Below are positions 17,062 through 25,411 of a DNA stretch of 64,000 nucleotides, piece after piece. This DNA is from Planctomycetota bacterium. GTDB lineage: Bacteria > Planctomycetota > GCA-2746535. The notes under the pieces were generated by a model that saw nothing but the letters and a program-made list of their open reading frames with translations, had not been told where the DNA came from and did not search any database. The position numbers were made by a program, and so were the translations under genes. Where the stretch lies: positions 24,986 to 88,985 of the forward strand of contig NVWA01000028.1 in the NCBI GenBank assembly GCA_002746535.1. The letters run 5' to 3'. Each line of letters begins with the position of its first letter. Position 1 is the first letter of the stretch.

Positions 17062-17823
17062 GTGAATACCAAATCTTATACATATCATAGCGAAAAAAGA
17101 GAGATCTCGTTTTTTAACAAACGTTTTGATATATATAAAAAGCAAATATTTCAAAGATACCAGAGGCTTCACAAAGCAATCCATCTTTATAGTAAAGAAG
17201 GGGAACTCAAAGACATAAAGGCCTTAGATGTAGGCTGCAACTTTGGATTCTGGTCTGTAATTTTAAATCAATTGGGGGCTGATGTGCATGGTGTTGATAT
17301 CTCAGAAGATATGATTGAAATAGCTATTGACTTCGTCAAGCAAGCAGACTGTGATCAAGATCGAATCAAAGTTGAGCATATGAATTTTTTAGATAAGAAG
17401 CTACCTAGCGAATGCTATGATCTCGTCTATTTTATGGAAGTAATAGAACATGTAAATAATCCTGTTGACTTTTTGGCTGAAATTATGCGTGTATTAAAAC
17501 CAGGTGGAAGTCTAATAATTTCAACCCCAAACGCAGTCAATACATTTTCTATCTTAAAACAACTCTGGCCAAATCTGAAAGGGCTCTTTAAAGAAATTGA
17601 AAAAGAACCTATCGATACAGGAACTCATTTGGATCATATTTATGATTGGAACCCATTTGCATTTTATAGATTATTATTTAGAAATGGATTTGAATATGTT
17701 AACCATGATTTCATAACACTTGAAATACCTTTTTTATATCATATTCCATTAAATATACCGCTGTTGTCGAGATTTTCTCGTGGTATGATATTTAATGTAA
17801 AAAAACCACTTGATACCAATTAA
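17062..17823 (+). CDS. SAM-dependent methyltransferase (UbiG-like fold)
   Basis: A 253-residue class I methyltransferase. The SAM loop is ALDVGCNFGFWS near residue 54. VHGVDISEDMIEIA, YFMEVIEHVNNP and VLKPGGSLIISTPN follow, an order shared with UbiG and other O-methyltransferases. It starts with GTG behind the purine-rich AAGGGCGG. A sugar or carrier-bound acyl group is the likely acceptor given the neighbours; a role in ubiquinone synthesis is unlikely here. The downstream VOC gene starts one base after its stop. Confidence 0.87.
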   Translation: MNTKSYTYHSEKREISFFNKRFDIYKKQIFQRYQRLHKAIHLYSKEGELKDIKALDVGCNFGFWSVILNQLGADVHGVDISEDMIEIAIDFVKQADCDQDRIKVEHMNFLDKKLPSECYDLVYFMEVIEHVNNPVDFLAEIMRVLKPGGSLIISTPNAVNTFSILKQLWPNLKGLFKEIEKEPIDTGTHLDHIYDWNPFAFYRLLFRNGFEYVNHDFITLEIPFLYHIPLNIPLLSRFSRGMIFNVKKPLDTN

Positions 17824-17824
17824 A

Positions 17825-18232
17825 ATGATACCACAATTCGATCACTTAGGATTAGCAGTAAAGCATCCAAAAAAAGCACAAGACTTTCTTTCCCTATTAG
17901 GTTATCATTTTACAGAGCCTACTTTTGATGAATTACAAAAAGTTTCAATCATTATGGCAACAAATAAATATCAGCCAGACATTGAAATTATTTTTAGTGA
18001 TGATGAAAATTCTCCAATAAAAAATATCTTAAAATCAAATGATCAATTAATTTATCATTTATGCTATAAAGCTGAAGAACCTCAATTATTCATAAAGAAC
18101 TTGAAGTTGAATAAAGTTAAAGTGACTTGCATTTCTTCTCCCAAAAAGGCAATTGTATTTCAAAATAAGAAAGTAAGCTTTTATTTTGTCGATGGTTTCG
18201 GTGTAATTGAAATAATTCATCTATCATCCTAA
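17825..18232 (+). CDS. VOC-superfamily (methylmalonyl-CoA-epimerase-like) protein
   Basis: A 135-residue vicinal-oxygen-chelate protein. It begins MIPQFDHLGLAV, with His7 where methylmalonyl-CoA epimerase has its first metal ligand. QLIYHLCY supplies the second histidine and GVIEIIHL near the end supplies the glutamate. An in-frame ATG at 17810 would add five residues inside the upstream gene; the ATG at 17825 fits the family N terminus better. Between a methyltransferase and the FkbH/ACP cassette, it may epimerise or rearrange an acyl thioester. This is inference; VOC folds also serve other chemistries. A terminator-like hairpin follows. Confidence 0.75.
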   Translation: MIPQFDHLGLAVKHPKKAQDFLSLLGYHFTEPTFDELQKVSIIMATNKYQPDIEIIFSDDENSPIKNILKSNDQLIYHLCYKAEEPQLFIKNLKLNKVKVTCISSPKKAIVFQNKKVSFYFVDGFGVIEIIHLSS

Positions 18233-18240
18233 ATATAAAA

Positions 18241-18271
18241 GGGAAAACCATTTGATTGATTGAGTTTTCCC
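18241..18271 (+). terminator. Terminator-like hairpin after VOC gene
   Basis: GGGAAAAC at 18241-18248 pairs exactly with GTTTTCCC at 18264-18271 over a 15-base loop, nine bases after the VOC stop. No strong T-run follows, so it may be a leaky terminator or mRNA-end stabiliser before the methyltransferase/FkbH genes. Confidence 0.45.
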
Positions 18272-18359
18272 CACTTACTTTAAAACTATTTAATACCCAA
18301 AGATCAATATTATAAAAAGCGTAAATAAACTTTAATCATCTTTTAAAGGTTAGATCCAA

Positions 18360-19280
18360 ATGACTATAAAAACAAATAATTTTAATGAGCTTCTAGAAAA
18401 TATTTATCAAAGATCACCTTTACAAAAAAAATCGATCAAATCATATCTCTCAACAAAAAATCAAACATTTTTTGACGAAGCCGAATCAACAATCACAAAT
18501 TACAAAGCGGCACTGAGTTCTGAAGGGATTTCTATAAAAACAATTGCAGATGGTTTTGTTCAATTGTGTAACGATACATTGGCAGAACAAATTAAATTTT
18601 CAAAATCTGGTAAATATTCATGTCCCTCTTTTGAAGAGTCATCAAAGTCCGTTTACCATGACAAAATTGTTATGTTATCATACATGCTGGGCTTGCTAGT
18701 ATCCCAGTACATATGGGATAATCATAATAAAATGCTCGACTTCTTTAAAGAATGCTTACTTTCAAGAAGCAATGACACAAACAATTATTTAGAAGTAGGT
18801 GCTGGTCATGGCTTACTATTAAATATTGCATTGGATCTTCTAAAGGCTAAAGAATACGAAGCCATAGATATAAGCGAGACAAGTATTGAACTCACTAAAA
18901 AAATCACAAAACATTTACATCCAAATAGAAATATTCAATTTAATTATACTGACTTTTTAACTTACGATTCAAATTTAAAATTTGACTTTATCACAATGGG
19001 CGAAGTACTTGAGCATGTAGAAAATCCACACCAATTTCTAAATAAAATATATGACTTATTGAGCTCAAATGGAGTTAGCTATATAACGACTTGTACTAAT
19101 TGTCCGGCAATTGATCATATCTTTTTATTTAAAACTTTAGATGAAATAAGGTTGTTAATTCAAGATTGTAATCTTACTATAATAAAAGAATTTAGTTACG
19201 AAGTAAAAGCTATTTCAGCATTAACCAACAACTCCATCCAAGCGCACAATTATTGTGCTCTGATTAAGAAGAATGCTTAG
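18360..19280 (+). CDS. FkbH-cassette methyltransferase, copy 1
   Basis: A 306-residue protein with a helical N-terminal region of about 135 residues before a class I methyltransferase core: YLEVGAGHGLLL, AIDISETSIE, GEVLEHVENP and TTCTNCPAIDHIF. It is a clear paralogue of the protein at 29821-30729. Both share a YMLGL..SQ..W helix, an LEVG.GHGL SAM loop and a PAIDHI motif, and both sit just upstream of an FkbH-like gene. It overlaps the FkbH start by eight bases. In FkbH-type extender pathways a methyltransferase acts on the ACP-bound hydroxyacyl unit, so the N-terminal helices may bind the ACP; that is inference. Confidence 0.85.
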   Translation: MTIKTNNFNELLENIYQRSPLQKKSIKSYLSTKNQTFFDEAESTITNYKAALSSEGISIKTIADGFVQLCNDTLAEQIKFSKSGKYSCPSFEESSKSVYHDKIVMLSYMLGLLVSQYIWDNHNKMLDFFKECLLSRSNDTNNYLEVGAGHGLLLNIALDLLKAKEYEAIDISETSIELTKKITKHLHPNRNIQFNYTDFLTYDSNLKFDFITMGEVLEHVENPHQFLNKIYDLLSSNGVSYITTCTNCPAIDHIFLFKTLDEIRLLIQDCNLTIIKEFSYEVKAISALTNNSIQAHNYCALIKKNA

Positions 19281-20958
19281 TATGTTTGAAGAAAGTTTAG
19301 TCAAAATAAACACTTTCAACAACTCAGTAATATCATCTCATTCCGATTCTAGAATTGAATTAAAAATTAATATGAATAGAAATGCGACAATTGAAGGCTT
19401 GCAACCATATTTATGCTATTACATGTTGAAAACAGGCTTTTATCCTAATATTAACTTCGCTACATTCAATACTGTCTTAGAAGATCTCATCAATACTAAC
19501 AGCCCTATACATCAAGATGACGATGCTATTGAGCTTTTTTTCATTGATACGAACCAATTTTTAATGGATAACTTAAACGCAGAAAAGGCATTTAAAATCA
19601 TCAAAGAAAAGGTTAGCCTAATTCTTGAAAACTTGATATTAATAAATAAAACTATAATTTTAAATAAGTTGGTTGCATTCGCATTTCATACAGAAAAATC
19701 GACTGCTGAATTGGATTCAATAAATAAACTAATTGCACAAACAGCAAAAGAGTATAAACACATTCACCTCCTTGACCTTCCTTCTATCATTGAAGAAATA
19801 GGCACTGCAAAAGTATATGACAAAAGATTTTTGTTTATGGCAAAATCACCTTTTTCATCACATGCACTAAATAAAATCGCCTTCAACCTAACCCGTATTA
19901 TAAATAATCTAAATGGGCAACCTATCAAGGCTATTATTGTTGATGCAGATAATACACTTTGGAAAGGAATACTTGGTGAAGACGGGTCTGATAATCTTGC
20001 GATTAACCAATCACAATTTCCCGGAAATTGTTATTATGAATTTCAAAAACAATTAATTTATTTACAATCGAAAGGTATTATTTTATGCTTAGTCAGCAAA
20101 AATAATGAAAATGAATTAATTGAGTTTATGAATTCTAGCAAAAACTGTTTATTAAAAGAAGCAAGTTTTGCAATTCACAGAATTAACTGGAAAAGAAAAA
20201 GCGAAAATGTTTTAGATATTATTCAAGAGTTAAATATTGGGAAGGAATCGGTCATATTCATTGATGATAACCCATATGAAATTGAAGAAGTCTGTACTTT
20301 TATTCCTGGAATAAACACAATACTTCTTCCATCAACACCTCAAGAGATTCCCTTTATTCTAAAAGAAAGCAATTTGTTTAACCATTTACCAGAAAATCAA
20401 ATTGATGTGGATAAAACACAACAATATCAAACTCAAGCTACAAGAAATAAATTTAAATCGAAATTTGAATCTTTCGATGACTACCTTAAATCCTTGGAAA
20501 TTGTTTCAACAATTGAAATTGTAAAAGAGGAATCCTATCAACGTATTGCAGAGCTAACTCAAAAAACAAATCAATTTAATCTCAGTACTATCAGACTGGA
20601 TGAAACTAAATTAATTAAGTTTATAACAAATGGGCATTTAGTTTTAAAGCTAGACGTAATCGATAAATTTGGAGAATATGGATTAACTGGCGCTGCATTC
20701 ATTCGTAGCACCCAGGATGGTTTTTTTATTGAGAACATTCTTTTAAGTTGCCGAATTTTAGGAAAAAACATCGAACAATTATTTTTAAAAAAAATCATAT
20801 CAATGCTTCAAGAAATCAAATCAGATGCTATCATCGAAAGCCAATATATTAAGTCCCATAAAAACTCAATGACAAAAATTTTTTACACAGATAATAACTT
20901 TAAATTAATTTCAGAAAAAGACAGCATTACAAAATATTTATATAATTCGAAAGGATAA
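19273..20958 (+). CDS. FkbH-like HAD-superfamily acyl-ACP loading enzyme, copy 1
   Basis: A 561-residue protein with the FkbH layout: an N-terminal region of about 215 residues, a HAD-IIIC domain and a C-terminal GNAT-like domain. The nucleophile motif is VDADNTLW (D224, D226). CLVSKNNE and FIDDNPYEIEEV are the other HAD motifs, and the C-terminal part shows TQKTNQFNLST and DKFGEYGLTG as in FkbH. Known FkbH enzymes take 1,3-bisphosphoglycerate, remove phosphate and load a glyceryl unit onto an ACP. The ACP gene follows two bases later. A second start (ATG at 19282) is possible. Whether the unit is glyceryl here is untested. Confidence 0.85.
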   Translation: MLSMFEESLVKINTFNNSVISSHSDSRIELKINMNRNATIEGLQPYLCYYMLKTGFYPNINFATFNTVLEDLINTNSPIHQDDDAIELFFIDTNQFLMDNLNAEKAFKIIKEKVSLILENLILINKTIILNKLVAFAFHTEKSTAELDSINKLIAQTAKEYKHIHLLDLPSIIEEIGTAKVYDKRFLFMAKSPFSSHALNKIAFNLTRIINNLNGQPIKAIIVDADNTLWKGILGEDGSDNLAINQSQFPGNCYYEFQKQLIYLQSKGIILCLVSKNNENELIEFMNSSKNCLLKEASFAIHRINWKRKSENVLDIIQELNIGKESVIFIDDNPYEIEEVCTFIPGINTILLPSTPQEIPFILKESNLFNHLPENQIDVDKTQQYQTQATRNKFKSKFESFDDYLKSLEIVSTIEIVKEESYQRIAELTQKTNQFNLSTIRLDETKLIKFITNGHLVLKLDVIDKFGEYGLTGAAFIRSTQDGFFIENILLSCRILGKNIEQLFLKKIISMLQEIKSDAIIESQYIKSHKNSMTKIFYTDNNFKLISEKDSITKYLYNSKG

Positions 20959-20960
20959 TC

Positions 20961-21191
20961 ATGGAAGATCAATTAAAAGAAATTTTAGCCAATATATTTA
21001 ATATACAAAAAAGTGATATCAATGAAGATAGTTCACCTGAAACTATTGTTGCCTGGGACAGCCTAAAACATATGCAACTAATCATAATGATTGAAGAAGC
21101 TCTTTCAATTACTATAACCCCAGAAGAAATAGCTGAAATGGTGGATTTTAAAAAGATCAAAGAAATTATTTTAGAAAAATCTAAAAACTAA
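20961..21191 (+). CDS. Acyl carrier protein, copy 1
   Basis: A 76-residue acidic ACP. AWDSLKHMQL carries the DSL motif with Ser34 as the phosphopantetheine site, followed by the helix-II pattern IIMIEEALSI and a C-terminal helix DFKKIKEIILEK. Two bases separate it from the FkbH gene, so it is almost certainly the dedicated carrier for the acyl unit loaded by FkbH. It is not the fatty-acid ACP, which normally has the DSLDxVE form. Confidence 0.9.
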   Translation: MEDQLKEILANIFNIQKSDINEDSSPETIVAWDSLKHMQLIIMIEEALSITITPEEIAEMVDFKKIKEIILEKSKN

Positions 21192-21215
21192 TCCTGATCT
21201 TTTAATACATTAACT

Positions 21216-22157
21216 ATGATTCATAAATTAATAAACTTTTTCACAAATAGAAGGAATCTAAACCAATGGAAACCCAGTGAAGAAGAACAAGTCTCACTTC
21301 AACAAAAATTCTCCATCAAAAAATTCAATGATATTTTAGTATCACTTAATATTTCTTCAGCTACACCAGTATATTTCCAATCAAGGATTTCTAATAGCAC
21401 CATCAGTCTTACCGACTCACTAGAGATTTTGGACTGCCTGAAAAACCTTACAACACCAAAAGGTTGTCTTCTAGTACCGGCCTTCCATTATCAAGGAAGC
21501 CTCCTTAGCACACTAGGGTCTGTTAAAAATTTTAACTTAAATACATTATACACAACCACAGGTGCTATTCCCGAATTTTTTCGCAGAAGCGCCAATGTGT
21601 GTCGATCAGAACACCCAATAAATTCATTCTGTGCATATGGTAAGATGGGAGAGGAGCTCATCAGAAACCATGCAAAAAGCAAATATTTATATGATGAACA
21701 CAACCCTATATCGAAGATATCTCTTCTAGATGACGCCATTTGCATTTCAATCAATGCACCTTTCTCAAGTTATCATCCCATACACAGAACTTCAAGCCTG
21801 CTTTTAGATAATCATAAATTCTATTTACATAAAAAAATCAATGCTAATTATACGCTTGAAAATAAAAATAAATCGATGGCTTTTTATATTCCAAATGAGT
21901 TTTCCGCTTATTTAATCGATATGAATAAGCAGATTCATCAATTAAATAATTTTTACGAAAAATATTTTCTGCCTGGAGGGTTTATATATGTATATAAAAT
22001 CAAAAAAATTGAAGATCATTACCTTCAAAATTTTAAGACTGAAAATGCACTCAGTCAATTCAAAAGAAGAAGAATACCCCTTGCATCTTTTTTAGGAAAT
22101 CACTTTTATATTAAAAAACATTTCGACTCGATTGATAACATTCTTCATCCAAAATAA
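21216..22157 (+). CDS. AAC(3)-fold N-acyltransferase-like protein
   Basis: A 313-residue protein resembling the aminoglycoside 3-N-acetyltransferase (antibiotic_NAT) family. LTTPKGCLLVPAFHYQG (78-94), TTGAIPEFFRR and CRSEHPINSFCAYG (129-142) match the conserved core where the family reads R-S-x-H-P-x-x-S. Later parts diverge, and the usual C-terminal motifs are hard to place. In glycan loci such proteins acylate amino sugars. Its position 24 bases behind the ACP suggests it takes the ACP-bound acyl unit and puts it on an amino sugar in the cytoplasm. Antibiotic resistance is unlikely. Function is inference; fold is moderately supported. Confidence 0.75.
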   Translation: MIHKLINFFTNRRNLNQWKPSEEEQVSLQQKFSIKKFNDILVSLNISSATPVYFQSRISNSTISLTDSLEILDCLKNLTTPKGCLLVPAFHYQGSLLSTLGSVKNFNLNTLYTTTGAIPEFFRRSANVCRSEHPINSFCAYGKMGEELIRNHAKSKYLYDEHNPISKISLLDDAICISINAPFSSYHPIHRTSSLLLDNHKFYLHKKINANYTLENKNKSMAFYIPNEFSAYLIDMNKQIHQLNNFYEKYFLPGGFIYVYKIKKIEDHYLQNFKTENALSQFKRRRIPLASFLGNHFYIKKHFDSIDNILHPK

Positions 22158-22230
22158 ATCCACTTATAACTTATCCTATTCTATTGAATTAATTTAATAT
22201 TATTTCAAACAATTCTTAATTAAAATTAAT

Positions 22231-23670
22231 ATGAGCCAATATAGCACAACTCTATTTAAAACTTTTATCGTAAATATGATTTTCTATTCCAAAAATATTT
22301 TCACCCCTATTTTAATTAGTAATGCTATGGGATTAAAATATTTAGGAGCTTACAATCAAATTCTTGCAACGATTAATTTACTAATTCCACTATCTTTATT
22401 AAGCTTAGACTCTGCCTACACCAGGTTTTCACCTTCCAATAATAGGGGAAAAGATCATGGTGAATACTTTACACTATTATTGGCAATTTTTCTATCGACA
22501 ATTTCTTTATTCCTGATTTATTTATGCTTGTCGAATTTTCTTTTAAATCAATTTTTTAAAGATGAAAATTCATTTGAAAATCCCTTAAGGTATGCAAGCC
22601 TACTAATTATCTCAGAGCCTTTGTTTCTTATGACTTCAGCCTATTTCAGAGCAAACTTAATAACAAAACACTATAACTCTCATCAAATTATATATGCAAT
22701 ACTATTTATTTTAAACACAGGTGCTACGTTCTATCATCAAGATTTATGCACAATGTTTATTTTACAATTTCTTTTTACCATTATCTTAATTTTAACAGCA
22801 AACATATTAATAATTAAGAAATCTGTTAACTGGAGAATTAATTTTAAATTTCTCAGAAAGTGTTTATTCTTCTCTGCACCAATTATTTTATTGCCCGTAA
22901 TAAATTGGATTATTAATAGCTCTGACATCTATTTTATTACTTATTATCTAAATCTAGAAACAACTGGTATTTACTCCACATGCTACACCCTATCGATGGT
23001 AATTATGTTTATCTACAGTCCGTTCTATGTATATTTAATCCCAAAATTAAAAATACTGTTTGAGAATGACCTTAAAAACGATTTGAATAAACTATTTAGC
23101 CTGTCGTTTTTCTACCCTCTTTATATCTCTTTTCCTATTACTATTTGCATTTATTTAAATAGCGACGCTATTGTTTCATTTATTACCGGAGAAAGGATCA
23201 CAGGTACTAGACATATAACTCTTATTTTATTAATTAGTTATATGTTATTTTACAGCGCAAGCACTTTTTCTGCTTTACTCAAATTATCCCAAAAAACTAA
23301 ACACATAATGCTTTCTAACATACTCGCAATGTCATTTAACATATTAGCAAACTTTTACCTGATACCAATACTGGGCATGATGGGGGCAGCTATTAGCACA
23401 TTAGCTAGTTTTCTTTTAATGTTAATTTACACAAAAATTGTATTAAAATCAAATTCAATTCACAAATTAAATTATTTAAAGTTTATTTATTCAATCATTT
23501 TATGTTTCATTATTTATTGGATTGCCGACACCTGTTTAGGCTATAACAATGAATCATTATCAGTCAGTGTAAAATTATTAATTAATTTTTTAGTAATCGC
23601 GACAGCACTAGGCTTATTTATTAAATTAAAAATTATAGATATTGATGAATTAAAAGCGATAAAAACCTAA
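22231..23670 (+). CDS. Polysaccharide flippase (Wzx-type, MVF/MATE-like)
   Basis: A 479-residue polytopic protein with about 12-14 hydrophobic helices spread over its whole length and little soluble sequence. The N terminus (IFTPILISNAMGLKYLGAYNQ) and the mid-protein YYLNLETTGIYSTCYTLSMVI follow the polysaccharide-biosynthesis/lipopolysaccharide-flippase pattern. NFYLIPILGMMGAAISTLAS near residue 385 is the repeated helix pair typical of the family. Expected to move the lipid-linked glycan unit across the inner membrane. It ends the first half of the locus, facing the convergent minus-strand genes. Confidence 0.9.
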   Translation: MSQYSTTLFKTFIVNMIFYSKNIFTPILISNAMGLKYLGAYNQILATINLLIPLSLLSLDSAYTRFSPSNNRGKDHGEYFTLLLAIFLSTISLFLIYLCLSNFLLNQFFKDENSFENPLRYASLLIISEPLFLMTSAYFRANLITKHYNSHQIIYAILFILNTGATFYHQDLCTMFILQFLFTIILILTANILIIKKSVNWRINFKFLRKCLFFSAPIILLPVINWIINSSDIYFITYYLNLETTGIYSTCYTLSMVIMFIYSPFYVYLIPKLKILFENDLKNDLNKLFSLSFFYPLYISFPITICIYLNSDAIVSFITGERITGTRHITLILLISYMLFYSASTFSALLKLSQKTKHIMLSNILAMSFNILANFYLIPILGMMGAAISTLASFLLMLIYTKIVLKSNSIHKLNYLKFIYSIILCFIIYWIADTCLGYNNESLSVSVKLLINFLVIATALGLFIKLKIIDIDELKAIKT

Positions 23671-24331
23671 ATCTTTACCATATACCCACTCATAATCATC
23701 TCTTTTGAAAATTGTATTAGAAACCTCTACTACTTTATTTAGCATTTTATCTGACTTCCTTTGAATCAATAAAATTTAGCCTCATTCTTTTATTGTGCTT
23801 TTTATTCTTCAAAAAATCCACTTAACATTTGGCAATAAAGACCGCAGCATCCGTTTCCTTTCCATTCTCTTTTTATATGTAAATATTTGGTTTCTTGCAT
23901 TTAATATTCTTGATCGAAAAACCCTCTTCTAAAATGCAGCCTTAAAGCTTACACCCCACCTTCAGTCACACATCCTTTTAATAGTATTTACATTCTACTC
24001 TCAGCTGTTTCAAACTGCTCACCTATCAGGAGCCAACTGCTTCTAAATATCATTTGAATTTTTAGAGCCATCATCAGAATGATTATCGCCACTATGCAAT
24101 TCTAAGAAGGATTTATATCACACGGCATTGGTTAAATAAAAAAAACTCTCGCTACTTATTCAAATTAGGCGAAAGCCTATCTGGCCGTGACATTTCATTT
24201 TTTAAATAATAAAAATCACAATCTACTGTTGCTTTTGCAATGAATGACAATCCTTAAGATTAGCAACAATCTACAGCTACCAATAATGCTGCTTGAATAA
24301 CGTCCAGCTTTTAATTCAAACGTACTTAAAA
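23671..24331. other. Convergent intergenic region, no gene seen
   Basis: About 660 AT-rich bases between the flippase and the convergent SGNH-like gene. All frames are broken by frequent stops, and I see no RNA gene. A small perfect hairpin TAGGC-GAAA-GCCTA (24166-24179, GNRA-type loop) lies about 150 bases past the end of the minus-strand gene and could help end transcription. The unusual length for such a compact locus could reflect gene decay or a recombination join between the two halves, but nothing recognisable remains. Confidence 0.4.
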
Positions 24332-25411
24332 TTAATTCTGAGATTTTATATAATCTCTTGTCTTCAATTCCTGCAGCAAGCGATTATTCCATTTTAAAAT
24401 CACATCTGGTTTAGGGTGAGAGGAATCATAGAAGTCTATATCATCATTCATATCTTTCAAATCTATAAAACCGGCATTTTCTAAGCCAAAAAGCCAATTT
24501 TTTAGTTGGTTGATTTTTACCTCATAGTCTTTGTACTGACCCATTCTTTCGCTCAACCAATGGGGAACAGGAAGATTCACAATTTCTATCTTACACCCTC
24601 TCTCGATAATTTCTTTTATCATCCCTTTCAATTCTTCAAACTGCTCTTCTCCCACCGTACCATCATCTCTTTTGAAATAATTCTCCCAAAACAAAAACGC
24701 CTTATCCTTCTGCGCTTGAGTCATGACTCGGTCGTTAAGCTTAACAAAAAAGTTATCACCCAGCCAGCCACCACCACTCACAACTTTCACCAAACGGCTT
24801 CTAATTTTTACAGGATACAACGCAATCAAACTACACACCTTGTCGATAAACAGGAAGGGTGTAATCATTTCTTTTTGGAGAATAAAATTATCAGGTTTTA
24901 ACCTGGGGTAAAATTCATTTGCATCACCTTCAAATAAAAAGAATTGTTTTTTAGATAAATCAAACATCGTCAAATCCTTCTTCCAACGATATTTATTTTC
25001 CACAAAACTTTGAAATGTGATTCCAAATAAAAATATCAACCCGTCCATACCTGATACTTCTTTCTCATTTAATAGCATTCGGACCTCTTGGTTCATCTGA
25101 GTTATATTTGAAGCACTTAGTGACAAGTTGTGAAATTCACATTTTATCTTTTCAGACTCAAGCAATTCAGGCCTTAAGCCTTTTCTGGCAATTGAAGAAC
25201 CATAAATGAGCATCTTTTGTTCTTTGTCCCACAGTATATTTCTGTGAAACATCACTAATTGACTTTCACTATTAAACAATGTTTGGCTAACGTTATTGGT
25301 ATCAATCCTGGATGGATAAGAAAAAAATACTTTTGAACTAACGCCAAACATGGCCGTAAAGAAAACGAAAGAAATTAAAAGATACGATAATTGCTTAACA
25401 ATTAGTTTCAT
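24332..25411 (-). CDS. Membrane-anchored SGNH-like partner of the MBOAT
   Basis: A 359-residue protein with one N-terminal hydrophobic segment (residues 9-27, LSYLLISFVFFTAMFGVSS), so most of it is periplasmic. IYGSSIARKGL near residue 70 would be the GDS-like block with the serine nucleophile, and DSSHP near 330 matches the DxxH block of SGNH enzymes. This is the arrangement of DltD and AlgJ/AlgX-like proteins, which complete transfer of an acyl group exported by an MBOAT. The start overlaps the MBOAT stop by one base (TAATG), linking the two. The family is inferred from motifs and context; overall similarity to a named family is not certain. Confidence 0.7.
   Translation of the reverse strand: MKLIVKQLSYLLISFVFFTAMFGVSSKVFFSYPSRIDTNNVSQTLFNSESQLVMFHRNILWDKEQKMLIYGSSIARKGLRPELLESEKIKCEFHNLSLSASNITQMNQEVRMLLNEKEVSGMDGLIFLFGITFQSFVENKYRWKKDLTMFDLSKKQFFLFEGDANEFYPRLKPDNFILQKEMITPFLFIDKVCSLIALYPVKIRSRLVKVVSGGGWLGDNFFVKLNDRVMTQAQKDKAFLFWENYFKRDDGTVGEEQFEELKGMIKEIIERGCKIEIVNLPVPHWLSERMGQYKDYEVKINQLKNWLFGLENAGFIDLKDMNDDIDFYDSSHPKPDVILKWNNRLLQELKTRDYIKSQN

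Noticed and set aside
21216..22157. Aminoglycoside resistance gene
   Set aside because: The AAC(3)-like core is present, but the operon context (ACP, FkbH, flippase) and divergent C terminus point to glycan acylation.
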